In this document: piece after piece, positions 46,034-56,980 of the stretch
Layout of the letters: each line of letters begins with the position of its first letter
Position numbering within the stretch: position 1 is the first letter of the stretch
Assembly (NCBI GenBank): GCA_948146395.1
Contig: OX411543.1
Span: forward strand, 57,279,689-57,343,688
Reading direction: 5' to 3'
Source: Fragum whitleyi
Taxonomy: Eukaryota > Mollusca > Bivalvia > Cardiida > Cardiidae
DNA length: 64,000 nucleotides
The notes under the pieces: model-generated
Database searches by the model: none
The model's input: only the letters and a program-made list of their open reading frames with translations
What the model was told of the DNA's origin: nothing
Position numbers and translations under genes: made by a program

Positions 46034-46624
46034 TAAGGTGGCGGCGAACAGTACATGACGCTAGCGACGTTGTCGAAAATCGAGACATTTGATGCTGTGC
46101 AATTTAGCTTGTCACTGCTAAGTATTCATGGACATCGTGACAAGTTTTTTATTTATGTCTTTCGGTATTTTTGTGGATTTCGAATAGAATAATTTAAAAT
46201 CAAAATTCAGAGCATTCAGTTGACGTCGTCTAGAACTTTCCGAAAAACCTACCCCGCCACATTTTAAACGAACCCTATCGAAAAATTCTACTATCAAAGT
46301 AAGACAAGACATTTTAAATACTTATTCCAGCAACTCAATTAATCTTTAAGTTTTTCAACAGTTAGAAAAAAAAAGAATATCTACAAACGAAAACCAATTA
46401 AATGGATTATTTTATCTGCTGCGCCAGGTAATCCTTACCATTGCATTTTATATGGCAGATGCGTGAGCGCCATGTTCGATAATTATAGCAATTTTACATA
46501 ACCACATGTGGATTGAATTCGGACAGCTAATGATAACAAATTAAGTTTGATTGCTTCAAAAATAAAAATTTGCGAGGCATCCGGGTAATTTTTTAACAAC
46601 CCTCGTAGATTTACGGTTCTTGTG
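46034..46624. other. No gene seen
   Basis: Nothing recognised on either strand. Confidence 0.5.
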
Positions 46625-46639
46625 AACTGCTCTCTGTAA

Positions 46640-46712
46640 TCATGAGAGAAACATAATAGCCATCCGCGCTGACGCCACAGGTGATCCCATACTGACCGGC
46701 GTATAAAAAAGT
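46640..46712 (+). repeat. Solitary 3' end of element D family
   Basis: GACGCCACAGGTGATCCCAT, then ACTGACCGGCGTATAAAAAA, corresponds to the last ~50 bp of D (compare 28930-28985). The array and 5' end are absent. Confidence 0.65.
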
Positions 46713-46849
46713 ATTCTACGGATCTATATTTGATTTCATAAAAAGATCTTACGACACATCATACTACTAATGGATTCCGACCAGTAACCTTTCTGTCCAA
46801 AAGCAATTTATCTGCAGTCTTGCTATAAAAAGAAAGATTGAACGAGAAG

Positions 46850-47100
46850 ACGATATGAATATGGGACATCATTCGAACTTTTTAAGGAATCTAGAAAGTA
46901 ATGCGGACAAAATTGCAGTGATTTTTGGCCATCATTAGGTTATTCGGTTTTTGTGATACTTTTGTCAATGCGATTGAAAACAATGCGTCTCGGTCGTCTT
47001 TGGAGAAATTTTTGGTACATTATAATTTGAAGAAAATACAAAGTGACTGTGATCTTCGACCTACACTTTGAAATTTAAATGATTAGGATAACGGCAGAAT
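46850..47100 (-). repeat. Diverged fragment of repeat E
   Basis: GGTTATTCGGTTTTTGTGAT, ACTTTTGTCAATGCG and TACATTATAATTTGA follow the same order as in E copy 2 (21430-21545), with many changes. Confidence 0.55.
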
Positions 47101-47469
47101 CAAATAAATAAAGGTCTGAACATGATTTTCTTTGTTTCTAGAATCCCATTGAACGCTTGATCCGAACCTTGACTTTTGACATTTTTTTTCTAAACCATTG
47201 AATAAACAGGTCAGGAACTATATTTTGCTACAAATAAGAGTTGGGTGATGATTGTCTTGTATTCGGGCATCTTGTTTTGAACCATTGAGCTTGACCATCC
47301 CCTTTGACCGACTTTCTTTAATCTAGAATAATAGAGTAGAGAAATGTTTTAAATCAAGAGTAAGATTTATATTTTCACAGAAAAAAAAATTAACCAGCTT
47401 TCTAAAATCATCATTTCCTTGAATTCGCTTAGAGCAATTTTTTTCCTTATTTCATTGAGGCAATTCCAT

Positions 47470-47512
47470 CGGAGCGATACTTGGTCCTCATGGGCCTCTA
47501 GTATTTCTTGTT
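47470..47512 (-). repeat. Solitary 5' end of a hairpin-ended element
   Basis: On the minus strand AACAAG, then AGAGGCCCATGAGGACCAAG, the same style as 15417-15438. The sequence at lower coordinates (47100-47470) may be worn array but I cannot show units. Confidence 0.55.
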
Positions 47513-48004
47513 CTTTTTTAACTCTGTAAGAGCCAAAAATGGTGGTTCGTAGGTATGGGTTCGTCCGTATACTTTCTCTGGTCCCGATTTTTTCCCTTCT
47601 TTATCTTTGTTAAAAAGGTCCTGGTAATTTGCATGTCGGTGGCTCGTAGTTCGTAGCCGGTGTCAAGTCCCGAGAGTTTGTTTATTACACAACTACTATG
47701 TGTAATTCGTAGAACTGGTGTGAATTGTGCGATTACTGAATACCCAAGGTGTTACAACCCGAAACTTACCTTGTTTTTTTTCTCCTGTTGATTGGTACTA
47801 ATCGGTTATCACGTGACCTTAATTAAAGTCGATGTTTGGTTTATATATTTCGGGAATTAATCAAATGAAGTTTATACCGCTCCCGATAAATAATGGTGCC
47901 ATATTCAGGGATTATCAATTTTCAACATAACTTCAACACAGAAACATCGCACCGCCGAGTCGGCAACGTGAGTAAGGCACAAAGAGAAGACACGACACGA
48001 AGAC
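47513..48004. other. Upstream of transposase, no gene seen
   Basis: Possibly the 5' untranslated part of the Tigger-like element. TTATCACGTGACC and a TTTATATATTTCGGG word lie 150-200 bp before the coding remnant, but no terminal repeat was identified. Confidence 0.35.
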
Positions 48005-49205
48005 ATTTCAGGTGAAATACCAAGCCATCATGGAGGTTAAGAAAGGCCACAAATGGAAAGCAGCCATCTCAAAATTGTTTGAGATACCCCGCACAACCCT
48101 TTCACCGTGGATTTAATCCTCAGACCCCATCAAAGAAGACTACCTAAAATATGGTCCAAATCGAAGGAAGCAAAAGACGGCCACATACGAAGACGTTGAA
48201 ACAGCGACATTGAAATAGTTTTCGTGTGCCAGATTCCAGAATATACCAATATCCTGTCCAATCCTGTCGGCCAAAGCCGACTAGACTGTAAAGACTTCAA
48301 GTCCTCAACAGAAAAGTTCGGAAGATTCAAGGAACGCTACGGTATCACATTAAAGAAAGTCTGTGGCGAAACTAACTCCGTTAAAGACAACAAATTTGAA
48401 GACTCGAACAATCGACTTCGATTTATCCTAGTAGATAAATACAGCGCCGACGAGACCGGTATTTTCTACAGGCTCCTACCCGACAGGCCATTAGAGTTTA
48501 AGAGCGTCGCCTGCCTCGGGGGCAGAAGAGCAAAGAAAGAATTACGGTCCTAGTCTGCTCCAATACGACTGGGAAAGACAAACTACCGCTGCTCATCATC
48601 GAATAGTCAGCCAGACTACGCTGCCTGAAGAACAAGCAGACACTACCAACAACCTACACCAGTAACCGCAAAGCCTGGATGACCTCAGAAATCTTCATTG
48701 ACTGGCTCAGGAAACTCGACTCCCGACTACAGCGACAGAAATGAAAGATAGCCATAATCGTCGACAACTGCTCAGCTCGTCCCGACGTCAGACACCTAAA
48801 ATTAATAACATTTATCTTCTTACCACCGAACACTACCTGCAAGACCCTACCCATGGGCCAGGCGGCTATCCACAACCTGAAGAGCCACTACTACAAGAAG
48901 ATTGTCCTACGACAGATGACAGCAATAGACACAAATACAGACTCCTCCCTTACTATCCCCGACGCCACGAGACTCCTGAAACAAGCCTTGGACAACGTAT
49001 AACCGCGCACAATCCCACCAAAACTTCGTTCGACACGCGAACTCGCCCTCATTCAACCAACATACGCACTCGACCCACAGCGCGAATATGAAGACCCCGA
49101 GCACGTCATTTCACTAGCGGACTTTCACAACTCGGAATCACAACGACCACGTTTCAAGACTACGCCTCCGTCGACGACGACATTCCAACTTCCGACAGCG
49201 ACATC
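48005..49205 (+). pseudogene. Tigger/pogo-type transposase, decayed
   Basis: The frame near 48012 reads KYQAIMEVKKGHKWKAAISK, LFEIPRTTLSPW, an N-terminal helix-turn-helix, then a stop. It resumes (KYGPNRRKQKTATYEDVETA), stops again near 48218, and from 48290 gives GRFKERYGITLKKVCGE (CENP-B-type second DNA-binding part) and YSADETGIFYRLLP, with the first catalytic D in ADETG. Another frame gives AIIVDNCSARPDVRHLKL and FLPPNTT, then LPMGQAAIHNLKSHYYK and EDPEHVIS. The second D is present. The third, expected in M-D-Q, is G here. Several stops and frameshifts make it dead. Confidence 0.88.
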
Positions 49206-49535
49206 GTGCACATTCAATTTTTGTTCAATTTTCGTTTCCGGAATCTAACTCAAGAACCAAGTGACCTACAATCATGACACTTTATACAAATGTTCCTTAA
49301 GACCCAAGGATGTGTCCTATTGTTTTTGGTTACATAGGTCAAAGGTCAAGGTCACTGTCAATTTTTGTTCAATTTTCATTTCCGGACTCTAACTCTAAAA
49401 CCAAGCGACCTTGAATCATGAAACTTCATGCAAATACCGCACATGACCTAAATATTTGTTACAAACACATCCTGCACTAATAGCACTTGCATTCTTACAA
49501 AGTGCTTGTGGAGGGTATAAGTCCGCTCTGCAACA
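49206..49535. repeat. ~150 bp tandem repeat, remnant of an array element
   Basis: AATTTTTGTTCAATTTTC then TTTCCGGA-TCTAACTC occurs at 49218 and 49361, followed both times by ACCAAG-GACCT and AATCATGA. The right end has AGCACTTG...CAAAGTGCT and GGAGGGTATAAGT, a possible hairpin end. Confidence 0.65.
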
Positions 49536-49546
49536 GTTCTAATTTA

Positions 49547-49810
49547 TTCCGTTAAAACTAAATTTTATTTCGAAGTAACGAGTAAGTATTTCGTTAAACG
49601 AATTAACATTTCGTGATAGTGAATAAATAACCCGTTTTATCGAAATACTATTTCGTTTTGATTTAAAAGTATTTCGACAAAGGAATTAGTATTTCGTTAA
49701 AACGAAACATGCCTTTATAACGAATTAATATTTCGCTATATCGAATTTCTTTTTCGTTTTAACGAAAGGCTATTTCGTTTAACGAATTTCCATTTCGTTA
49801 AAACGAAAAA
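49547..49810. repeat. 21 bp palindromic repeat array, left block
   Basis: About 12 consecutive copies of a ~21 bp unit of the form CGAATTAGTATTTCGTTAAAA, with ATTTCGTTAAAACGAAAT symmetry, so each unit junction is itself an inverted repeat. Units vary but the TTCG and CGAA words keep their spacing. Non-coding. Confidence 0.85.
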
Positions 49811-50363
49811 GTATCCATCTGAAAACTCGGATGATATCCTTCAAAATATGAAGCCGTGTTGTGTACTTTCTAATTATTACATGTGCGAAGGACCAATACA
49901 CGTTTTCGGCAAAGCTTTTAATCGTAAACTTATGCCATAATTTGAATAAGGGAAAACTCAATATTTGCTCAGTGGTTACCATTATGTGCTACGATCATCT
50001 CGTTCTTGCTTCGTGAGTTAAAGACCAGTCCGCGACGGACTTTTTCATCTGGGCTCTTTTTTTTCAATGTTCATCAATGTGCGCATATGTGTGTGTGTGG
50101 GGGGGGGGCGAGATTTATCATCGAGTCATTTATTTGTGCCATATGTACATTCAAGACTGAAATGTCTTATCATAATCCACACCTAGAAAGGACACTTATA
50201 CGACCATTTCTATTATTAGAAGTCCTAAGACGATGCTACAAATCAGTTAGACAATGGTTAAAGTCTACAAAACTATATGGATCAGAGCTCTGAAATAGAC
50301 TTGAAGCATTATTCAGAAGAATTTGGAAACTTCATAGCTTTATGATACATTTGTATTTCTTTT
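49811..50363. other. 553 bp between palindrome blocks, no gene seen
   Basis: Contains a 95-codon plus frame (50006-50293) without motif and a G run at 50099-50108. No transposase features. Confidence 0.5.
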
Positions 50364-50597
50364 TCTCGAAATACTATTTTGTTTTAACGAATAAGTATTT
50401 CGTTTTATCAAAATATTTATTCGTTATTACGAAATACCTATTCGTGAAAACGCATAACTAAACGTTTTAAACGTATTTAGCTAAAACGAATTAGTATTTC
50501 GTTAATACGAAATATAATTTTCTTAATGAATTAATAAAGCCTTTTAACGAAATAGTTATTTGTTAAAACGAATAAGTATTTCGTTTTTAACGATATA
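50364..50597. repeat. 21 bp palindromic repeat array, right block
   Basis: About 11 units of the same TTTCGTTTTAACGAATAAGTA type as the left block, slightly more diverged. The motif is self-complementary, so relative orientation cannot be told by eye. Confidence 0.85.
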
Positions 50598-50599
50598 AA

Positions 50600-51194
50600 A
50601 ATGTGTAGTTCATGTCACCCACAGGAGTCCGTACCAATTCAAGAAGAGAACTGTTTTATAATGTCCATGACAGCTGTCAGTTCCCCGCTCAAACCTTAAA
50701 AATGAGATTTGAACGAGAAATGAGTTGTGTTGACTGTTATTGAACTCATAAACTTTTAAATAGTTTTAACTATTTGTTTGTTACATTTATAAGTATCGTT
50801 TTCCCATCGTTTTAGAATAAATTTAAATGAGCAATATACATTTAGAAAAAGCCCGGAGTGTTCTTTGGCAAGACTTGAGTGAATTCCCTCGCATTTACAT
50901 GTATGAACATAGTTTAATGGACTACGTGAACGATTTTATGTCTAAACGAAATTGAAGGAGTGGCATGGGCGTCTTTTAAGTGGAAGTAAGGGGATAGTGT
51001 GTGTGTGGGGGGGGGGGGGATAATGTAATGTTGGGGTCGATGTCATCGATATTTAATAACTATCCCTTTGTAAAATGTACATAATTTTTGGTTGATGTCT
51101 CTTCGTGTACCAGTCATTGGCTTTAAATTGAAGCTAGTACAAAAAATCGTCGACAGATTTGATTATTTAAAAAAAATGGTTGTTTTGCACGAAT
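50600..51194. other. No gene seen
   Basis: A TG/G run at 50998-51019. Otherwise nothing recognised. Confidence 0.5.
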
Positions 51195-51325
51195 AAGAGG
51201 CGATTTTAACGACTTCAGAGCGTTTGTGAATAGTCTGAGTGAGTGATTTCAATCCAATAGATGGATCGCTGAGTGAGCGATTTATAATGGTTTTGGTCGA
51301 AGTGAAAGTCAATTTCATATTATTT
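51195..51325 (+). mobile_element. M1 right-end fragment
   Basis: GCGATTTTAACGACTTCAGA, ATGGATCGCTGAGTGAGCGA and GTCAATTTCATA match the last 130 bp of M1. Confidence 0.7.
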
Positions 51326-52018
51326 TACGCGGCTCTCAGTAAATAATTTGATTGTCGGCTTTTACAGCACTCAGGAATTACCTATTTATATGGCTTCATT
51401 CATAACGTGGACACGGCGACGATCAGTTGACGCTGATTTTCAACTATTTTCGCGATAGGTTTTTGTCACAAAATACAAGAAATGGTCTGATATAAAGATA
51501 ATCTTAAACACACTGTTTTCCTGAATCAGAAATAAATTGAAATATTACTTTCCTTCAGGCATTTCAAAAATGAATCAAAATAAACACATTATTTCTGTCT
51601 GAAATGCCAGGCATCTTTATTAGATAGCGTTATTATTGTCAAATATTCGTTTTACGCAGATATTGACCTGAACGGAAACCAGATTATATAATCGGAAGAG
51701 AGTATGTTACATCACAGATCTCTCGACGTAAGTTAGGCTTTATATTGCCAATGTTAGAGCAGCTTCATTACACAGATATTGAACCATGTTTTCAAACAAT
51801 AATCAACAACAATTTTGCCCATTCACAATAAATAAAATTGTCATTTGCCAATACTATACATATATGGTTAGAGTCGTTTCCCTTATATTTGATGATATAA
51901 ATATAGACAAGAAGACAGTGATTTATATCTTGTACGAAACAAATTCAGCGATACTGGTTGTGGATGCAACTTGAAAGATGGTAAGTATCGATGGTCAAAA
52001 TCCATTCTCCCCGATACT
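51326..52018. other. No gene seen
   Basis: A 62-codon frame at 51786-51974 has no motif. No repeats recognised. Confidence 0.5.
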
Positions 52019-52034
52019 ATCGATAATGAATTCA

Positions 52035-52296
52035 GTCGGTAGCGCGTCGGACTGTCATTCTAGAGGTCCCGGGTTCGATCCCCGACGGCGGCACTCATTC
52101 TTTCCGACTATTTGTCTCTCACCAATGGGTTGATAATCGTAGACCTATGTGAGATAGCAGCTGGAGGCTAGGAAAGAATGTGATGGTTGTACTGGTGAGA
52201 GAAATACCAGGGATCCATTGTTAGGTGATCCAGCCGCCGCGATATAACTGAAATAATGTTGAAAGTGGCGTTAAACTCCATTCAATCAATCAATCG
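52035..52296 (+). mobile_element. tRNA-derived SINE, copy 2, with 16 bp target duplication
   Basis: Same family as 36401-36681. It lacks the first ~25 bp, so box A is largely lost, but box B is canonical (GGGTTCGATCCCC) and the GTC anticodon-position word is kept (CGGACTGTCATTC). The body and tail match copy 1 closely, ending GTGGCGTTAAACTCC and TCAA repeats. ATCGATAATGAATTCA flanks it exactly at 52019-52034 and 52297-52312, marking the insertion as retrotransposition. Confidence 0.93.
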
Positions 52297-52312
52297 ATCG
52301 ATAATGAATTCA

Positions 52313-53418
52313 TGAGTCCAGTTTTTTTAAAGAAATTCATCTAAAAACATAATGAATGAAAATTTAATTTGATCCATTCTTCGAACAACGGGCAACATAT
52401 CATCGATCAAACAGTTGTCCATAAAGCTTAATTTAGGAATTATTTACCCCGCCACAGTTTCGGTTTCATCCTTATTGCCCAATGCACGCTTAAACTTGGG
52501 CCTAGAGCCAGCATCAATACATAAATCAATGTCATAAGATGAATATTGTCTCTTATCGATGACGTAAAGATCACATTTTTACGTCATCAAAAGTATACTA
52601 ATAAAAAATTGTAAAAGCTTTATCATGTACCGGCATTATTATTGTGACGGTGTTTGTTGAAGCGGGATTGTGTAAAACAAAAGTATTTACACTATTTTAT
52701 AAAGAACTAACCATTTTTTAATTGGAATATAGATCTACATCTTGGCCTATATTTATTATCTTTTAAGCTGCTCTTTCACAGTTCTTCATTGAAAAAGTAC
52801 AAAACTGGTTCTTAGATTTTTGGAAATTTGTCCATTTTCCGATGTGTAAGAATCGCACATGGATATTGCACGAACAATAACACATTTCAAAAAAATTGTA
52901 GCTTGTATGTCCGAAGCGGCAAGGTAAGTGACGGAACCAGTCTATTTATATCCAGTCTATACATTACGAAATTTAAGAATAATCTGTTAGGCATTTGTAG
53001 TCGCTTTATTTTTTCATAAAGGAATATCGCTAAATTAAAGAATATCTGTCTTATTTCTTGCCTTACAAGATCGAATCTTATTATTGTAGAGTTTTCTATA
53101 CGATGAAGTCATAGTATCCGATTTATTTTACAAAAAAAAAAATCAAAATCGCATTTTCCCAATCTGTGAAGGAGCAGCTTTAAATAGTCGCAATTATTGC
53201 AAAATATATCGAAATATGCAAATAGCTTGATATGTAATATGAATTCAACAGATGAAGGGTTAGTAGATATTAAGTAATCGAAAATTGTTTTGCGAAGTAA
53301 TTTCACATGAAAGTTTAGTAGTACATGTAGTTAGTCACTAATATACATGAGCAAAGCAATTCATATCACCAAATGCATTACACAGGGAGCAAAGAATAAT
53401 GTTCATTTGTAATATATT
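52313..53418. other. No gene seen
   Basis: A GACGTAA...TTTACGTC small inverted repeat at about 52560-52587. Short frames only. Confidence 0.5.
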
Positions 53419-53760
53419 TTACTGGAAGTCGTCGTACATGTATATTGTTATCATAATGTCAGTCCCTCGGTACGTCTGCAAATAAATTGTGAAAGCAACT
53501 CCTCCTACATTTATGGTCGCCTTGGATGAAATCTTCACAGAATGTTCCTTGTCACCTGACCTTGAGCATATTGTCGAGGTTTTTACGATATATCTTGCTG
53601 TGTCACGGGAAAAAGATGCCATAATGCCAAAAAATCTTGTGAAAACAAGCCATCTTCATCTAAGATCAGATTTTTGTACTTTTTTGAAAGAATGCTCCCA
53701 GTCACCGGAACTTGTGCATAATGTGGGTGTTTTGTTAAATTTTGTCATATAAATGTACAT
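53419..53760. repeat. Diverged ~180 bp repeat units
   Basis: CTTCACAGAATGTTCCTTGT, CACCTGACCTTGAGCATATT near 53530 and GAAAGAATGCTCCCAGTCAC, CGGAACTTGTGCATAATG near 53685 are two units of one repeat. A related unit (AAACTTTCACAGAGAATCTT) lies at 56216. Small frames on both strands come from the units. Confidence 0.6.
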
Positions 53761-54115
53761 ATGGCCTAAGACCATTTCACTGATTCAATAAAGGCACGTA
53801 CATTCCCACCATCATGGTCTAATCAAATATTAATGCTCGCCAAACGGAGAGGATGTTTTTCAGTTGTTAACGTAGTTATGTGTATGTGTGAAATCAACAG
53901 AATGCTGTAACGGGAGAGGGGGGGTGCATTCAGTGCATTTCAACATCGTAGTACTTTCGGTGCTTTGATTTCTCATGTGAATCTTAATCGCGAAAGAAAT
54001 TCGAGCTCAAGTTATTGTAGAGAAAGTTTTTTTTTTGTGACGTCATTGATATTTTGATATTTCTTATTAATAATATAAGTGTAAAAAAGTAATGAAATAA
54101 ATCAGGTTTTTCTAA
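53761..54115. other. No gene seen
   Basis: Nothing recognised apart from a TGACGTCA word near 54039. Confidence 0.5.
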
Positions 54116-54695
54116 GACTTATCCTTTTGACAGAGATTTTGACCCCATTTTTCATCAAGACAATCATTTTGACCAATTTGCAAGTCTATTGGGCTACTAG
54201 TCTGGCCTCCTGAGTGTCCACAAGATTTGGCCACCATGCGACCTAGTTATTTATCCCAATTGACCAAATTTTGAATTTTCCAAGGTTTTATCAAGATAAC
54301 ATTTCAGACCATTTTTCAGGTTGTTTGAGCATATAATATGGTCTCTTAAATGGTCAAGAGTTTTTTTCAACGATTTGACTTTATCACTTAGGTCTTGACT
54401 TCAATTGCCCCAATTTCTAACGTTTCCGAGTTTTCATTAAGATTGATTTTCCTAAAGATATGGCCCCATGGCCTAGTTTTTCACCCAATGGACCTAATTT
54501 CGAGTTCGTTCGAGATTTTATGAAGACACTTATTCTTACCAATTTACAGGTTGATATGGCCAAAAATGTTGGCTCTAAAGTGTCCACGTGGTAAATGTTG
54601 ACGACGCACGACGGACATCATGCAACCAAAAAAGGCACTTATGCTCAGGTAGGCTAAAAAGGAGATGCACTCAGGTAGGCTAAAAAGGAGATGCA
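54116..54695 (+). repeat. Tandem array remnant with duplicated 3' end
   Basis: Units with TTTGACCCCATTTTTCATCA, CCAATTTGCAAGTCTATTGG and GGCCTCCTGAGTGTCCACAA words resemble the array at 24306-24960. The end has GACGACGCACGACGGACATC and then TCAGGTAGGCTAAAAAGGAG twice in tandem (about 54644-54692), a duplicated hairpin-end remnant. Confidence 0.65.
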
Positions 54696-55017
54696 ATCCT
54701 TTATTGAATTAACATAAACCATTTTTTAATTTCACACGCCCTCAAATGTAGAAAATAAACCAGACATAGTGACTCAATAATATTCCTTAATTGACAAGCG
54801 ATTCGTCATTGACAGTGTCATATTACATCGTTTAATTCTGAAACTACTGAAATGACGGATGGTCTCATTATGAAACGGCCTTCAGAAATGCAACTTTATT
54901 GAGCCGTATATAAATGAACCTATAGGTCATACTATGTGCACAAAAGAAATCCAATGTCGCAATCAATTCGGACACCATAATGTAATCAGAATAAAATCAA
55001 TGATCACATTTACTTTT

Positions 55018-55535
55018 AACAGTTAGTTACATTGAGAAATTGACATTCATCTCAATCAAAACCATTCCAAATCGCTCACTCAGCGATCCATCCATTCAAT
55101 CCAATCACTCATTCCAAACATTTAAAAACGTTAAAAAATTACTAAAAGATATAAGATGAACAACTACCTTTAAATGATTAAAGAAATAATCAAATAGCGA
55201 TTTCACAGACATAATTGAAATTTTAAGTGTCTGATTGGTTCTTGATGAAAAGGGGAGCTATGTATGGAAATTTTATGCACATTATATTGAACGGAGGTAA
55301 TACATATCGCACATTTTTGTTCATCCTGATCTAAATTAACGATATCGCATTACCTACGAATAAAGTCACTCAAAACTTGCTTTGTAAAGGGATGTAATGA
55401 ATTGTCGTTAATTGCGCCCAGAGTGGACAAAATTATTGATTATTGATTATCTCCCTCAAAACTCGCTACACACACACTCATACAATTTCATTCCAAAATC
55501 ATTGACCTTGTCATTGCAAGATGTTGTTATCTGTA
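55018..55535 (-). mobile_element. M1 foldback MITE, full length but worn
   Basis: Ends ACAGTTAGTTACATTGAGAA and TTGCAAGATGTTGTTATCTGTA. The central palindrome is near 55292-55355 (GGAGGTAATACATATCGCAC...ATTACCTAC). A second short AATTGTCGTTAATTGCG and ATTATCTCCCTC piece near 55400-55455 suggests a partial internal duplication. Confidence 0.85.
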
Positions 55536-55925
55536 TTAAAAGCAGGCGAAAACATCCCTGTGGTATTACCTTGACCATATGGAAATAACGAACCCCATTT
55601 TCCTATGCAAAATGTCTTAATTTGTGATTGATGCATGTAAATACGATAGCAGGCCCACTCAATTCTTAAATATATCCACAAGCGACACGACCATTTCTAT
55701 ACAAGCTACAATAAAGTAACCCATTTTTTAATTTCCTTCTGTTCTTGTAATTATGCTCACAAAAGTCGGTGTCACTGGATAAGATATTAAAAGATATGAT
55801 GACGAAAATAAACGAAAGAAAAGAAATTGTTCGTTCAAGTGGTACAGTTGCTCTCAATGAGGCTTTCTCAATTCATATTGCTGGTTAACGAATGGAAAAT
55901 AAAATGTGAAGGCTTCCAATAACCT
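55536..55925. other. No gene seen
   Basis: A 63-codon minus frame at 55666-55857 has no motif. Confidence 0.5.
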
Positions 55926-56152
55926 TTTGTTAAGGGTTAGGAGAAAGTTAAGGGTGGATTTCATTTATTTGAACCACTGTGGCAGAGCTTGACCCAAGAA
56001 ATATCCCTGCTTAGTTTCATAAAGATTGGCCCAACTGTTTCGTCGGAGAAGTTGCTTATAAAATTGTGGACGACGCCCGACCGACGACGGACGCCGGACA
56101 TTGTATGATCACAGTAGGTCACTTTGAGCACTTCGTGCTCAGGTGAGCTAAA
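55926..56152 (-). mobile_element. Element A family, 3' end only
   Basis: The right part is the hairpin GAGCAC-TTC-GTGCTC with AGGTGAGCTA (about 56128-56151); next to it lies CGACGCCCGACCGACGACGG, then the first array unit (ATTGGCCCAACTG, CTTGACCCAAGAA). It matches 43102-43310 in inverse orientation. The array and other end are absent. Confidence 0.82.
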
Positions 56153-56500
56153 AAGGGGGCTTGGTGTAAAATTTCTTGTCAACACCTTCGTCTTGCATTT
56201 AAGGATGGGTTTGCATGAAACTTTCACAGAGAATCTTCCTCATCATGTGACTATGTGTGCTTATCAACGCCATTAAATGACATCATTCCAAATCACAAAA
56301 AAACTGCATTGTTATCAATTGTCTTGTAAACGTTACTCCTACTACATCAATGTAAGGATTTTATCCAATTTTTGATGGATTTGTAAGAAGGGTCACATAA
56401 TGTTCCCGATCATAGCACATAATTGGCAATGCTTTAGAGTCACTGTCTTTAAGGGTGGTTTTTGATGACACGTGACATGAATATGAGCATATATTCAACG
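56153..56500. repeat. Diverged repeat units
   Basis: TTTGCATGAAACTTTCACAG then CATCATGTGACTATGTGTGC is the type of unit seen at 53530. The second part is too worn to count units. Confidence 0.5.
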
Positions 56501-56980
56501 TTTGCCCATATATAATGCTGCGCCACATACAAAGTAGTCATTCGTTCCAAGAATATTTTAGTGAGGCGTTTATTAAACAGGACGCATGTTTTTTTTATTT
56601 AAACTGCAAAAATCCAGATTTACATTTCCATACAATAATAAAGTTATATTTTGAAATTATCCGATATAGGAAAACTTCCATATGGTCAAATGGCGGCCAG
56701 GTTTTTTTAAAAAAAAAATAATAATGCTAGGTAAAACTTCCTAAACAAATTCATATATGAATTTCTAAATGTAACAGCTACGTAGGGATTAGCTCTACTG
56801 AGCCATTCAAGGGAAATATGAATAAAACAGATTTGAGCAAATTTAAGATACTTAAATAAACAAAATTGGTGGATTTGTTTCGGATTCTTTTACATTTATT
56901 AAATTTAGTGGACATTTTCGGTCGCCATTTGAAAGTATTCCTACATCGAACTATATAAATATGGAATATACGTATTGATA
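56501..56980. other. No gene seen
   Basis: Contains AAATGGCGGCCAGG near 56690 and GGTCGCCATTTGAAAG near 56920, which resemble the array word that follows, but no units can be delimited. Confidence 0.45.

Noticed and set aside
48654..49104. Minus-strand frames over the transposase
   Set aside because: Shadows of the plus-strand Tigger-like pseudogene.
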